Origin: Neocallimastix lanati (nom. inval.)
Taxonomy: Eukaryota; Neocallimastigomycota; Neocallimastigomycetes; Neocallimastigales; Neocallimastigaceae
Direction of reading: 5' to 3'
DNA length: 10,000 nt
Assembly: GCA_016946835.1 (NCBI GenBank)
Contig: JACVTC010000108.1
Coordinates: forward strand, 307,501 to 317,500
Position numbers and translations under genes: made by a program. Every line of letters begins with the position of its first letter. Positions within the stretch are counted from its first letter, which is position 1. The notes beneath the pieces are model-generated. The model worked only from the letters and a program-made list of their open reading frames with translations, had not been told where the DNA came from and made no database searches. Positions 1 through 7,967 of the stretch are shown piece after piece.

Positions 1-103
1 AATGGATTCTTTAATTTTATTATTTAATATTTAAGGTTTTTTATGTTATTATTATGAATAATATTATTTAATAAATAAATAATAGTACACATAAAGTGTT
101 TTA

Positions 104-131
104 CATAATGTATAATGCATAATGTATCATA
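104..131. repeat. Tandem 14-bp duplication before array 1
   Basis: CATAATGTAT occurs at 104-113 and again at 118-127, giving two head-to-tail units of 14 bp directly before the heptamer array. No function is apparent. Confidence 0.6.
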
Positions 132-391
132 TACTACATATACTAAATAAATAATAAATAGTAAATAATAAATAATAAATAGTAAATAATAAATAATAAA
201 TAAATAATAAATAATAAATAATAAATAATAAATAATAAATAATAAATAATAAATAATAAATAATAAATAATAAATAATAAATAATAAATAATAAATAATA
301 AATAATAAATAATAAATAATAAATAATAAATAATAAATAATAAATAATAAATAATAAATAATAAATAATAAATAATAAATAATAAATAAAT
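128..391. repeat. Heptanucleotide minisatellite (AAATAAT)n, array 1
   Basis: 26 exact head-to-tail copies of AAATAAT occupy 202-383. Degenerate copies with AGTAAAT variants lead in from about 128, and an AAAT-phase break ends the array at about 384-391. The + strand carries only A and T. Each unit contains TAA, and because 7 is not a multiple of 3 all three + frames are closed. Each junction also forms AATAAA, the canonical poly(A) signal. The lack of sequence divergence suggests recent expansion. Confidence 0.97.
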
Positions 392-440
392 AATTGAATA
401 ATTGAATAATTAAATCAAATAAACTTTATTGGATTTGAAT

Positions 441-490
441 AAAATAAAATAAAATAAAATAAAATAAAATAAAATAAAATAAAATAAAAA
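441..490. repeat. Pentanucleotide microsatellite (AAAAT)9
   Basis: Nine exact AAAAT units at 441-485 run into a short poly(A) end at 490. Non-coding. Confidence 0.95.
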
Positions 491-518
491 AATGGATGAT
501 AAATAAAAGTTTATTATT

Positions 519-560
519 AAATTAAATTAAATTAAATTAAATTAAATTAAATTAAATTAA
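519..560. repeat. Pentanucleotide microsatellite (ATTAA)8
   Basis: Eight exact ATTAA units occupy 521-560, following a partial unit at 519. It lies about 30 bp after a different pentamer array. Confidence 0.95.
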
Positions 561-954
561 TAATTATAACTGTAACTATAATTATTATTTTATTAAATTA
601 TTTTTTTTTTTAAAATTTTATTTTTTTTATATATAATATTTATGAAAAAATTTTGAACCATCAAAATCAATTTTAATATCTTATGGTGATACAAAATCAA
701 AAAAAAAAAACGGTCATTTTTCATACAAAATTTAAATTAATTTCTTAAAATCCATTTATTGTAATCGAATTTAATATATATATTTCTTATATATATTATT
801 TATAATAGAAGTAAAATATTTATAAAATTTAAAACACATAATATAATGTGATAAATTTAAGTATGAACCTTTTTTTTATATATATATATCAATAATATTA
901 ATTTCAAACATCCCCTTTTTTATTTATTCATTTTATTTTATTTTATTTTTTATC
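561..954. other. Gene-free AT-rich stretch
   Basis: No gene is supported. A 29-codon stop-free stretch at 646-732 (+ strand, ending TAA at 733-735) has more mixed residues than the background, including SYGDTKS. It has no start codon, no splice context and no family I recognise, so it may be a decayed exon or chance. The remainder is poly(T), poly(A) and TA-rich sequence. Confidence 0.6.
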
Positions 955-1068
955 TGCCGTCCATTTAAGCACCTCTGTTTCGGAAAATAGCACTTCTATT
1001 CAATTAATTTACTGGAACATTTCAAAAGGTGAAGAAAGAAAAAAAAAAGACAATTATCAATAAAGATT
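955..1068. other. Higher-complexity island, unidentified
   Basis: This stretch has clearly more G and C than its surroundings, for example CTGCCGTCC at about 953-961 and GTTTCGG nearby. It contains an imperfect direct repeat, AGCACCTCT and AGCACTTCT (8 of 9 matching), 30 bp apart near 968-1000. Open stretches on both strands are under about 25 codons with no recognisable protein. It could be the relic of a gene, a mobile element or an unannotated RNA. Confidence 0.35.
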
Positions 1069-1111
1069 GTTCTCTTGCCTGTCTAAAAAAAAAAAAAAAT
1101 CAATAAAGATT
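1057..1111 (+). mobile_element. Possible short poly(A)-tailed retro-insertion with target-site duplication
   Basis: The 12-bp sequence TCAATAAAGATT occurs at 1057-1068 and again at 1100-1111. Between the copies lie 16 bp of relatively GC-rich sequence (1069-1084, 8 of 16 G/C) and exactly 15 A bases (1085-1099). Direct repeat, short body, 3' poly(A), direct repeat is the layout left by target-primed reverse transcription (LINE-type machinery) when the copy is severely 5'-truncated. No source element can be named from 16 bp. Chance is possible in such simple sequence, but the repeats abut both insert boundaries exactly. Confidence 0.45.
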
Positions 1112-2183
1112 ATAAATTATTAATATTAAATAATTATTAATTTTTTAAAGCAACAATTATATATTAATATTTATAACAGTTATTTTACTTTGTTTTATTG
1201 TGAATAATGCTACTTGAACATTAATTAGAAAACTAGAAAAAATTATATATAAATTCATTGTAATTTTTTTTTAAACTTATAAACTTGTCTATTTTATTTA
1301 GTTCCTTTTATTTATTATATTGTTAACCCTTTTTCTTTTATTATTTTTTTTTCTTTTATTAATATTATTATTATTATTTTTTTTTAATATTATATGTTTT
1401 CATTTTATGCTATATAAAAATATTTTTATTGTCATTTTTATTTATTTTTATTTACAAAAAAAAAAAAAAAAAAAATTAATCCAATGAAAATAATAAAAAA
1501 TTAAGAGTCAAATGTATCTTTTTAAATTATGAATATTTAAATTGAATTATTAATTACTAATAAATAAATAAATAAATAAATAAATAAAAAGAAAACAAAA
1601 GTAAGCAAAATAAAGCAAAACAAACAATTTTAATATGCATTGTTTATATATAATAAAATAAAAATTAGAATATGTAAATGCTTTTCAACAATATAAAATA
1701 ATTTTGTAGTTGAATATTTGAATATCTTATTAATTGAGTGATTGAATGATTGAATAATTAAATGATAATATAATTATGAAATATAAAAATTGTGGATATA
1801 ATGAATATATATAAATATTTATATAATTGAACAATATTAGGTTAGAATCTCCAGAGAAAACATCCTTTAGAGTTTAACAAAAGAGTAGTAGAAGGGATGT
1901 AGGTAATAAAGTAACAATATTAAGATTTGATTGTCCAATATTGCTTAATTATTTTATTATCTAATCTATAATATTTTAATTTTTAATTTTTAACTTTCAA
2001 TTTTGTATTAGTTTAATAACAAGAAATAAATACATGAATATTAAAATAAATTTATATAATATGTGGCTGAATAATATTAATATAATTTATATCTATATAA
2101 AAAACGACTGTTTCAGATTTTATATAATAATTATTATTAAAATATTTCTAAGCCAATAAATTAATTTATAATTTATTTATGTA
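1112..2183. other. Gene-free AT-rich stretch
   Basis: No gene is visible. Contents include a 20-base poly(A) run at 1456-1475, an exact (TAAA)7 at 1561-1588, and a less repetitive patch at 1830-1945. That patch contains AACAATATTA at 1830-1839 and 1913-1922 as a direct repeat. A possible acceptor-like TGTTTCAG occurs at about 2109-2116 but is not followed by a convincing coding frame. Confidence 0.6.
1561..1588. repeat. Tetranucleotide microsatellite (TAAA)7
   Basis: Seven exact TAAA units, followed by a short A run. Non-coding. Confidence 0.95.
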
Positions 2184-2231
2184 TATTATTGGATGATCCA
2201 TCAATAATAAAATGTGGCTTTATCCATCAAT
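2184..2231. repeat. Small hairpin with a repeated ATCCATCAAT motif
   Basis: TATTATTG at 2184-2191 is the exact reverse complement of CAATAATA at 2202-2209, giving an 8-bp stem around a 10-base loop. ATCCATCAAT spans the loop and right arm (2196-2205) and is repeated at 2222-2231. ATGTGGCT at 2212-2219, between the two, also occurs at 2061-2068. No function is known. Confidence 0.5.
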
Positions 2232-2654
2232 CTGTAAATACTTATTGATTATTTAAATATTAATCAAATGTATCATTAAACCTATTCTATTATTAATACG
2301 GAAATTAATATATATAGGTTAATATAATCATATAATATTATATAATATATTATTAATACATATATATAAATATAAATATATATTTAAATTTATATGTATA
2401 TTGATTTTTAAATCAATATGTTTAAAAAAAATTTTTTTATAATTAAAATAAATATTTAAATATATAAATATATTTATTTTATATTATTCTATTTATTTTA
2501 TTTATATTCTATTTGTTTTATTTTATTTTTATATTTTTTATATTTTTTAATTATATTAAAATATAATTAAAATATAATTAGTATATAATAATTAAATGTG
2601 TCATCTACTAAATTTAAATTAATATTAAATTTGGATTAAATATTTAAATATTTA
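2232..2654. other. Gene-free AT-rich stretch
   Basis: TA-rich sequence with many short palindromes and ATATTTAAATAT-like strings. It contains the inverted repeat listed separately. No coding or RNA gene signal is seen. Confidence 0.7.
2398..2419. repeat. Perfect 10-bp inverted repeat
   Basis: ATATTGATTT and AAATCAATAT form exact 10-bp arms around TT. The 2-base spacer makes this a near-perfect palindrome rather than an obvious RNA hairpin. It is followed by an A run and a T run that could also pair. In DNA this AT-rich such palindromes arise by chance. Confidence 0.55.

Positions 2655-2685
<31 letters not shown>
2655..2685. repeat. (AAAAC/AAAAAC)n short tandem repeat
   Basis: Five units alternate between AAAAAC and AAAAC, the only C-containing A-repeat of this kind in the window. 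Non-coding. Confidence 0.85.
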
Positions 2686-2925
2686 TAAAAAAAATAAAAA
2701 TTTTGGAAATATTTCTAAATTTAGAAGGTAATATAAATAATTAATAATAAAAAATAATTTAACAAAAATTAAATAAAAAAAAAATTTTGGAAATAAAATA
2801 AAAAATAGAATAAAAAAATACAATAAAATAAAAAATAATTAATAGTATGCATATTATTTAAAATGCTATTCCTTTTAAAAGAAAGTCTTTTCTTTATTTT
2901 TTTTTTATTTTTGTTTTTAATTTCT

Positions 2926-2950
2926 TTTTATTTTATTTTATTTTATTTTT
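2926..2950. repeat. (TTTTA)n microsatellite
   Basis: Four exact TTTTA units followed by a T run. It is the same family as the AAAAT array at 441-485 in the opposite orientation. Confidence 0.85.
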
Positions 2951-3007
2951 GTAAAGAACAGGATTAAATAAATTATTAAATATAAAAGAAATTATAATGA
3001 TATTTAG

Positions 3008-3112
3008 CCTAATGCTCTGCCTTTATTTCGAACTTTTTTATCATTAATATTTGGTAGTATTTTCAATGAGGGTTTTTCGCATGTCTATAGTTATTTAATA
3101 TTAAATATATAG
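3008..3112 (+). other. Short stop-free stretch, possible exon relic
   Basis: A 34-codon frame without stops (3008-3109, TAG at 3110-3112) has varied composition for this window, including PNALPLFRTF and FNEGFSHVYSY. It has no ATG at its start, an in-frame TAG directly before it (3005-3007), and no clear splice sites. No family is recognised. The local rise in G and C is what draws attention; chance is the default explanation. Confidence 0.2.
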
Positions 3113-3455
3113 AAATATTTTTTTTATTTTTATTTAAATCTTTTATTAATTGATTTCAATGCAATTGATAGCCTTTGTTTTATTTAATCAATGGGTTATT
3201 ATATCTATTTTATATTTTTATTTTATTCATTGTTATATTCATATCGCATCAAAGAAATTATAAATAGTTCAATAAAGTTAAAACACATCATAATAATATA
3301 AAATGAAACAAAACATTTTCAATATAAACATGTTCATTAATAATAATTAAAAGATCGTTAACAGTACTAATGTAAAAAGGTTGAATATAATTATAATTTT
3401 TTTTGTAATTTAATATTAATATAATAAATAAATAAAAAAAATAATTAATAAAAAG
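3113..3455. other. Gene-free AT-rich stretch
   Basis: T-rich then mixed sequence. A slightly more complex patch at about 3165-3260 contains only very short open frames. No gene, RNA or mobile element is supported. Confidence 0.65.
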
Positions 3456-3543
3456 AGCATTTATTAATAATAAATAAATAATAATTAAATAATATTATAA
3501 ATAATTTAATATCAAATTATTTTGAAACTATATCACAGCAAAC

Positions 3544-3603
3544 ATTTATTAATAAATAATAAATAATAAAATGAATATTTATTAACAAATAATAAATAAT
3601 AAA
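3544..3603. repeat. Tandem 33-bp duplication, AT-rich
   Basis: A 27-base sequence beginning ATTTATTAA at 3544-3570 recurs at 3577-3603 with a single T-to-C change. A looser relative starts with ATTTATTAA at about 3459. The units are local tandem duplicates of TAATAAA-type sequence. Confidence 0.75.
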
Positions 3604-3795
3604 AAAAAAATATTTATATAAATAAATAATAAATAACACATAATTGTAAAACTAGTTATTGCATTTATTTAAATTAATATTATTATTGGGAATATATCAA
3701 CATTCATCTGTATTAAATATTAAATATAATGGATATATTAAATATAAATATTATTTATATATTATTCAATATTAATTTAATGTATAAATAATATT

Positions 3796-3864
3796 TAATA
3801 TGTAATCTAATGTTTAATATTTAAATTATTTAATATGATATCTAATATATAATATTTAAATATT
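3796..3864. repeat. Tandem imperfect duplication, about 35 bp
   Basis: Two head-to-tail units start TAATATG at 3796 and 3831. Both continue with a TCTAAT and a TAATATTTAAAT segment but differ at several positions. This is an older duplication than the exact ones elsewhere in the window. Confidence 0.6.
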
Positions 3865-4185
3865 ATTGAATAAATTTAAAAACTTCATAATATCTTTATA
3901 TATTTTCTAATATTATATATAATAAGCGTCATGTATATTATTAAATAAAGTTTCTATGATACTTTGTTGTTGATTGATTTATTATAAAATAAAAATTATT
4001 ACTAATTAAAATTTACAATTTTAATCATTAATAAAAATTTAATAATTTAGAAATGCATTTAATTTCAGCGTTTATAATCTAATATATTTATCAATTTAAA
4101 ATTTTATATATGGATTACTAATGCATGTAATATCAAAATTTTTTTTGTAATAAATTATTTATTTGCATATTTTTAATATATGAAT
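3865..4185. other. Gene-free AT-rich stretch
   Basis: Mixed A/T sequence with isolated G and C, for example AAGCGTCATG near 3923 and TCAGCG near 4066. No frame exceeds short chance lengths and no structured RNA is evident. Confidence 0.65.
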
Positions 4186-4302
4186 ATGTGATAATAATTT
4201 ATTTAACTATTTAATTATTTATTCATTTACTTATTTAACTATTTATTTTACCATTTAATTATTTATTTAATTATTTAATTATTTATATAATTATTTATAT
4301 AG
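4186..4302. repeat. Degenerate ATTTAATT-type repeat tract
   Basis: A T-rich tract of irregular repeats of TATTTAATTATT and TATTTAACTATT with point variants. It is the opposite strand bias to the TAATAAA arrays. Confidence 0.65.
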
Positions 4303-4508
4303 CTTTTTATTTTTGTTGTTTCATGTGATAAAAAAATAAATAAAAAAAAGGTTTATATTTAATATATATATTTTTTAATATTAATTTTATTCCACAAAAA
4401 ATTATTTAATTGATTTGTAATATTAAATATTTTATTAACTTAGAGAAATAAATGTAATAAATAAATAAATAAATGTACTTTTAATAAATATAATAATGAT
4501 AAATAAAT

Positions 4509-4624
4509 TAATAAGTAAATAATTAAATATAATAATAAATAAATATAATAAAATAAAATAATTAAATATGATAAATAAATATAATAAGTAAATAATTAAA
4601 TATAATAATAAATAAATATAATAA
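4509..4624. repeat. Exact 43-bp direct duplication
   Basis: The sequence at 4509-4551 is identical to 4582-4624, 73 bp apart. It starts TAATAAGTAAATAATTAAAT and is AT-only except for one G. The 30-bp spacer is a similar ATAAATATAATA-type sequence, so the whole block is a recent local duplication. Confidence 0.85.
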
Positions 4625-4991
4625 CTATATTAATTTATTAATATACTTTTAATATAAAAATAAATTAAAATAATATATTGCTAATATGGTTAATTTCATA
4701 TTAAAGATGTATTATTTTAATAATTTGTGAAAGAATAATTGTTTAAATCAAAACATGATATATTAATCATTACTAAATATATTTTGATATATTTTAGTAT
4801 TGAACTATTTTCATTCAAATCCATAAAAAATATTTACTATTGTTAATATATATTAAGTTAATGATAATAATAATATATAGTAATAAAAAAGAAAATAATA
4901 ATATAGAGTGATAATAATAATGATAAAAATATCTATTCTATATTATATTATGGATAATAATGGTAATATATTAAAAATGTGAGCTTTAAAA
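4625..4991. other. Gene-free AT-rich stretch
   Basis: Mixed AT sequence with a run of TAATAATAATGAT-type trinucleotides at about 4860-4925. No gene is seen. Confidence 0.65.
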
Positions 4992-5063
4992 AATGGGTCT
5001 ATTTTTAGTACAGAAGTGTTGAAAGTGTTTAGGGATTATTTAATATTAAATATAATAAAATAA
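4992..5063 (+). repeat. Flanking direct repeat, copy A
   Basis: AATGGGTCTATTTTTAGT at 4992-5009 matches copy B (5609-5626) at 17 of 18 positions. Similarity continues through AAGTGTT and then TTTAATAT, A-rich and AATAAAAT segments, with one gap of about 7 bp. The G content is much higher than the surroundings. Copies A and B bracket the heptamer and decamer arrays. Confidence 0.65.
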
Positions 5064-5084
5064 AAATAAATAAGAACGAATAAT

Positions 5085-5242
5085 AAATAATAAATAATAA
5101 ATAATAAATAATAAATAATAAATAATAAATAATAAATAATAAATAATAAATAATAAATAATAAATAATAAATAATAAATAATAAATAATAAATAAATAAT
5201 AAATAATAAATAATAAATAATAAATAATAAATAATAAATAAT
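5085..5242. repeat. Heptanucleotide minisatellite (AAATAAT)n, array 2
   Basis: Fifteen exact AAATAAT units at 5085-5189, a 4-base AAAT interruption, then seven more exact units at 5194-5242. The unit and orientation are the same as in array 1 nearly 4.9 kb away. Each unit again creates TAA and AATAAA on the + strand. Confidence 0.97.
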
Positions 5243-5256
5243 CTATAATAAATGAT

Positions 5257-5498
5257 AAATAATAATAAATAATAAATAATAATAAATATTAATAAATAAT
5301 AATAAATAATAATAAATAATAATAAACAATAATAAATAATAATAAATAATAATAAATAATAATAAATAATAAAAATAATAATAAATAATAATAAATAATA
5401 ATAAATAATAATAAATAATAATAAATAATAAAAATAATAATAAATAATAATAAATAATAATAAATAATAATAAATAATAATAAATAATAATAAATAAA
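5257..5498. repeat. Decanucleotide minisatellite (AATAAATAAT)n
   Basis: About two dozen units with a 10-bp period, clearest at 5291-5370 (eight units, one T-to-C change at 5327). Units expanded with AAAAA occur at 5371-5375 and 5430-5434, about 59 bp apart. Ten is one more than a multiple of 3, so the minus strand reads as a 10-residue repeating Tyr/Leu/Phe/Ile peptide over about 100 codons. That frame is a by-product of the repeat and not a gene. Confidence 0.95.
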
Positions 5499-5536
5499 AA
5501 AATATATTAATAATAAATAAAAAAATATATTAATAA
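5491..5536. repeat. Tandem 23-bp duplication
   Basis: Two exact head-to-tail copies (5491-5513, 5514-5536) each hold TAAAT, seven A bases and TATATTAATAA. They close the right end of the decamer array. Confidence 0.9.
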
Positions 5537-5608
5537 TTATGTTTAATAAAAGCATTTTATTCCTATAAATATATAGATAGTATTCATAATAAGCCAAAAT
5601 TAGTTCAG

Positions 5609-5672
5609 AATGTGTCTATTTTTAGTTTAAAAGTGTTCATAGATAATTTAATATAAAATCAATAAAATATAA
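5609..5672 (+). repeat. Flanking direct repeat, copy B
   Basis: AATGTGTCTATTTTTAGT at 5609-5626, then AAAAGTGTT at 5629-5637 and ATAATTTAATATAAAAT at 5643-5659, align with copy A in the same order and orientation. The pair suggests a segmental duplication, with the simple arrays expanding between the copies, or the ends of a decayed element. Confidence 0.6.
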
Positions 5673-5808
5673 TATTCCTAAATAATTAAATCATTAATAA
5701 TTAATAATATCTACAGTCAAATAATACTAACACTAAAGATTAATAATACTAAAAAAAAATTAATAATAAAACAAATAAAATAATAATTATAATAATAATA
5801 ATAAAACA

Positions 5809-5810
<2 letters not shown>

Positions 5811-5873
<63 letters not shown>
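5811..5873. repeat. Trinucleotide microsatellite (TAA)21
   Basis: 21 TAA units with a single TAG variant at 5838-5840, flanked by ACAAATAA-type degenerate sequence upstream. Confidence 0.95.
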
Positions 5874-6185
5874 GACATATAGTACTGATAATAAGATAAA
5901 TAATACTTTTAATATTAATAAATAAATAAATAAATAAATAAAAAAGTTTATATTAAATCATTAATAATAATATATTATTATTATTATTAATAATTTATTA
6001 ATATTCTAAACAATATAAATCAATATTCTATAAAATAGTTAATATTCTATATACGTATATAATACTACTATAACATAATAAAATAATCGAATCACAATGA
6101 AATTATCATAAAATAATGATAAGTAATAAATGAAAATGAAGATATTTATATAATTATAAAATATAAACATTATAATTAATATCTA
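5874..6185. other. Gene-free AT-rich stretch
   Basis: AT-rich sequence with short AATA and TTAT runs, including a TTATTATTATTAATAA patch at about 5970-5993. Nothing is recognised. Confidence 0.7.
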
Positions 6186-6280
6186 AAAAAAAAAAAAAGA
6201 AAAAAAAAAATAAAAAAAAAAGAACAAAAAAAGAAAAAAAAATGAAAAATGAAAAAGAAAGAAAAAAAATTAAAAGAAGG
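6186..6280. repeat. Poly(A)-rich purine tract
   Basis: About 95 bases of A with occasional G, T and a single C. The pattern is A runs of 8-14 separated by G or GAAC. Strongly purine-rich on the + strand; likely a nucleosome-disfavouring tract. Confidence 0.75.
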
Positions 6281-6373
6281 GTTAACTAAATATAAAAGAA
6301 AGTGTTGAAAGGGAATTAATATAGTTTTATTCTAAGTAATAATTTTTACATGTATAACAAATTAAATCTTTCG

Positions 6374-6402
6374 TTCAATTCAATTCAATTCAATTCAATT
6401 CA
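6374..6402. repeat. Pentanucleotide microsatellite (TTCAA)5
   Basis: Five exact TTCAA units at 6374-6398 followed by a partial TTCA. It is unusual here because the unit contains C. Confidence 0.95.
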
Positions 6403-6450
6403 TTTTTTTTTTCTTTTTATATATAATCAAGAAAAAAATTTTTTTTTAAA

Positions 6451-6474
6451 TATTATATTATATTATATTATATT
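6451..6474. repeat. (TATTA)n microsatellite
   Basis: Four exact TATTA units plus TATT. Non-coding. Confidence 0.9.
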
Positions 6475-6722
6475 TTCTATTTATATAAAGGAATAGTTAA
6501 TATATAATCGAATAGAATATCCAATATAATAGAATATAAAATTTTTACATAAAAATCTAAAAAATAAATAAAAAATATAAAAAATTTATCTATCAACAAT
6601 GAAACATATAATATTAAATAATATTAAAGGTAATATAAGAGATAATATAAAATAATTTAAAAGATAATATAAATACTAATTAAAAAAAAAAATTAAAATT
6701 AAAAATTAAATAAAAAAATGAC

Positions 6723-6723
<1 letters not shown>
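6475..6723. other. AT-rich stretch with AATATAAAA-type repeats
   Basis: Includes several irregular copies of a GATAATATAA-like motif at about 6638-6672. No gene is seen. Confidence 0.65.

Positions 6724-6756
<33 letters not shown>
6724..6756. repeat. 33-base poly(T) run
   Basis: The longest homopolymer in the window, bounded by ACG and CAAAA. On the minus strand it would be a poly(A)33 tail, but no flanking target-site duplication was found. It is also a likely place for sequencing length error. Confidence 0.9.
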
Positions 6757-7793
6757 CAAAATTTTCTAAAAATTTTATTCCTTTGTGTAAATAAATAAAT
6801 AAATAATATAAATATTATAAAATTTGAAGGTTAATATTTAATGAAAATAATATATTTATAAAATAAATAATTTTTTTTTCTTTTATTTATTTTAATTTGA
6901 TATTATTAAAAAAAAATTTTTTTTAATACCTTTTATTAATAGAAATTAATCTTATTTTTTTTTTAATCTAATATAGATAAAATTATTTGATTTCATATTT
7001 ATTATATATTGAAATCAGAATATATTTATTTTATAGAAAATAAAAAAAAAAGTAAATAATATCAAAAAAAAATATATATATATAAATTATATATATAATA
7101 ATAATAATCTTTTTATTTAAAATCAAAAGAAAATTAAAGTATATTATATAAAAACTGCGTTTTTATAAATATTACTAATCAATATAAAATAAACAAACAT
7201 AAGAAAATTCAAACAACGAAAAACACATAAAAAAAATAATTTATAAACACAAATAAAGTAATAAATATATTTAATAATTAAATATATATATATTATTTAA
7301 ATTACTATTATGGATAATTTAATATCATGGTGGATAATTTTCAATTTTTAAAATAAAAGACAAAATAGATAAAAATAAAATAGAGTTCTTCGTTAAGATT
7401 AGATTATAAATTAATTATTGGAATTGAAAATAATAAATAAACATAAGATGGAATATAGTATTTAATAAATAGGACTTTTTTTTATTAATTTTATTATTTG
7501 TATTTTTATTAAATCTATATCTTCAATCAATTTACTAAAATATTTTATTTATAATTTATTAAAATATAATAGGAAACTATATAAATACCAAACTAATAAT
7601 TTGGATATAAAATTTAAATTTAATTCATATAATTTTTAAGAAAAAGAAAAAAAGTAAAGGTATAAAACTCTTTTATTTATATTATAAGATCGTAATATAT
7701 TTTAGAATAATTAAAAGTATTTGTTTATTTAAATGAAATATGAAATATAAAAAAAATATTATGGGAGATGGATAAAGTTAAATATATAATAAT
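6757..7793. other. Gene-free AT-rich stretch
   Basis: About 1 kb with A and T runs, a TATATATA patch near 7071-7100, and only isolated G and C bases. No coding, RNA or mobile-element signal is supported. Confidence 0.65.
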
Positions 7794-7967
7794 AATATTT
7801 AATAATAAATAATATGAAAAATAAATTTAAAAAAAAGGTTTATTTGTTTTTTATTCAATAACAAAGTAAAAATATTAAAATGTAAAAAAAAAATATTTAA
7901 TAATAAATAATATGAACAATAAATTTATAAAAAAAGGTTTTGTTCAATTATAAAGTAAAAATATTAA
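7794..7967. repeat. Imperfect tandem duplication, about 90 bp
   Basis: Copy 1 (7794-7880) and copy 2 (7892-7967) both contain, in order, AATATTTAATAATAAATAAT, ATGAA, ATAAATTTA, an A run with GGTTT, TTCAAT, and AAAGTAAAAATATTAAAA. Copy 2 lacks about 10 bases after GGTTT. Conserved order with substitutions and one deletion points to a moderately old duplication. Confidence 0.8.

Noticed and set aside
128-391. Heptamer array as a telomere-type repeat or CRISPR array
   Set aside because: Units are AT-only, head-to-tail without spacers and internal, so neither a G-strand telomere nor a repeat-spacer structure is present.
1838-1856. TTAGGTTAGAATCTCCAG-like string resembling a tRNA T-loop
   Set aside because: The flanking bases do not form a T stem, and no acceptor, D or anticodon arms can be paired around it.
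5289-5597. 102-codon minus-strand open frame with a repeating Tyr/Leu/Phe/Ile peptide
   Set aside because: It lies on the 10-bp AT minisatellite, whose period makes a 10-residue repeat with no stops on that strand. No other protein feature is present.
6724-6756. Poly(A)33 on the minus strand as the tail of a retrotransposed copy
   Set aside because: No direct repeat was found on both sides and the adjacent sequence is ordinary AT-rich background.
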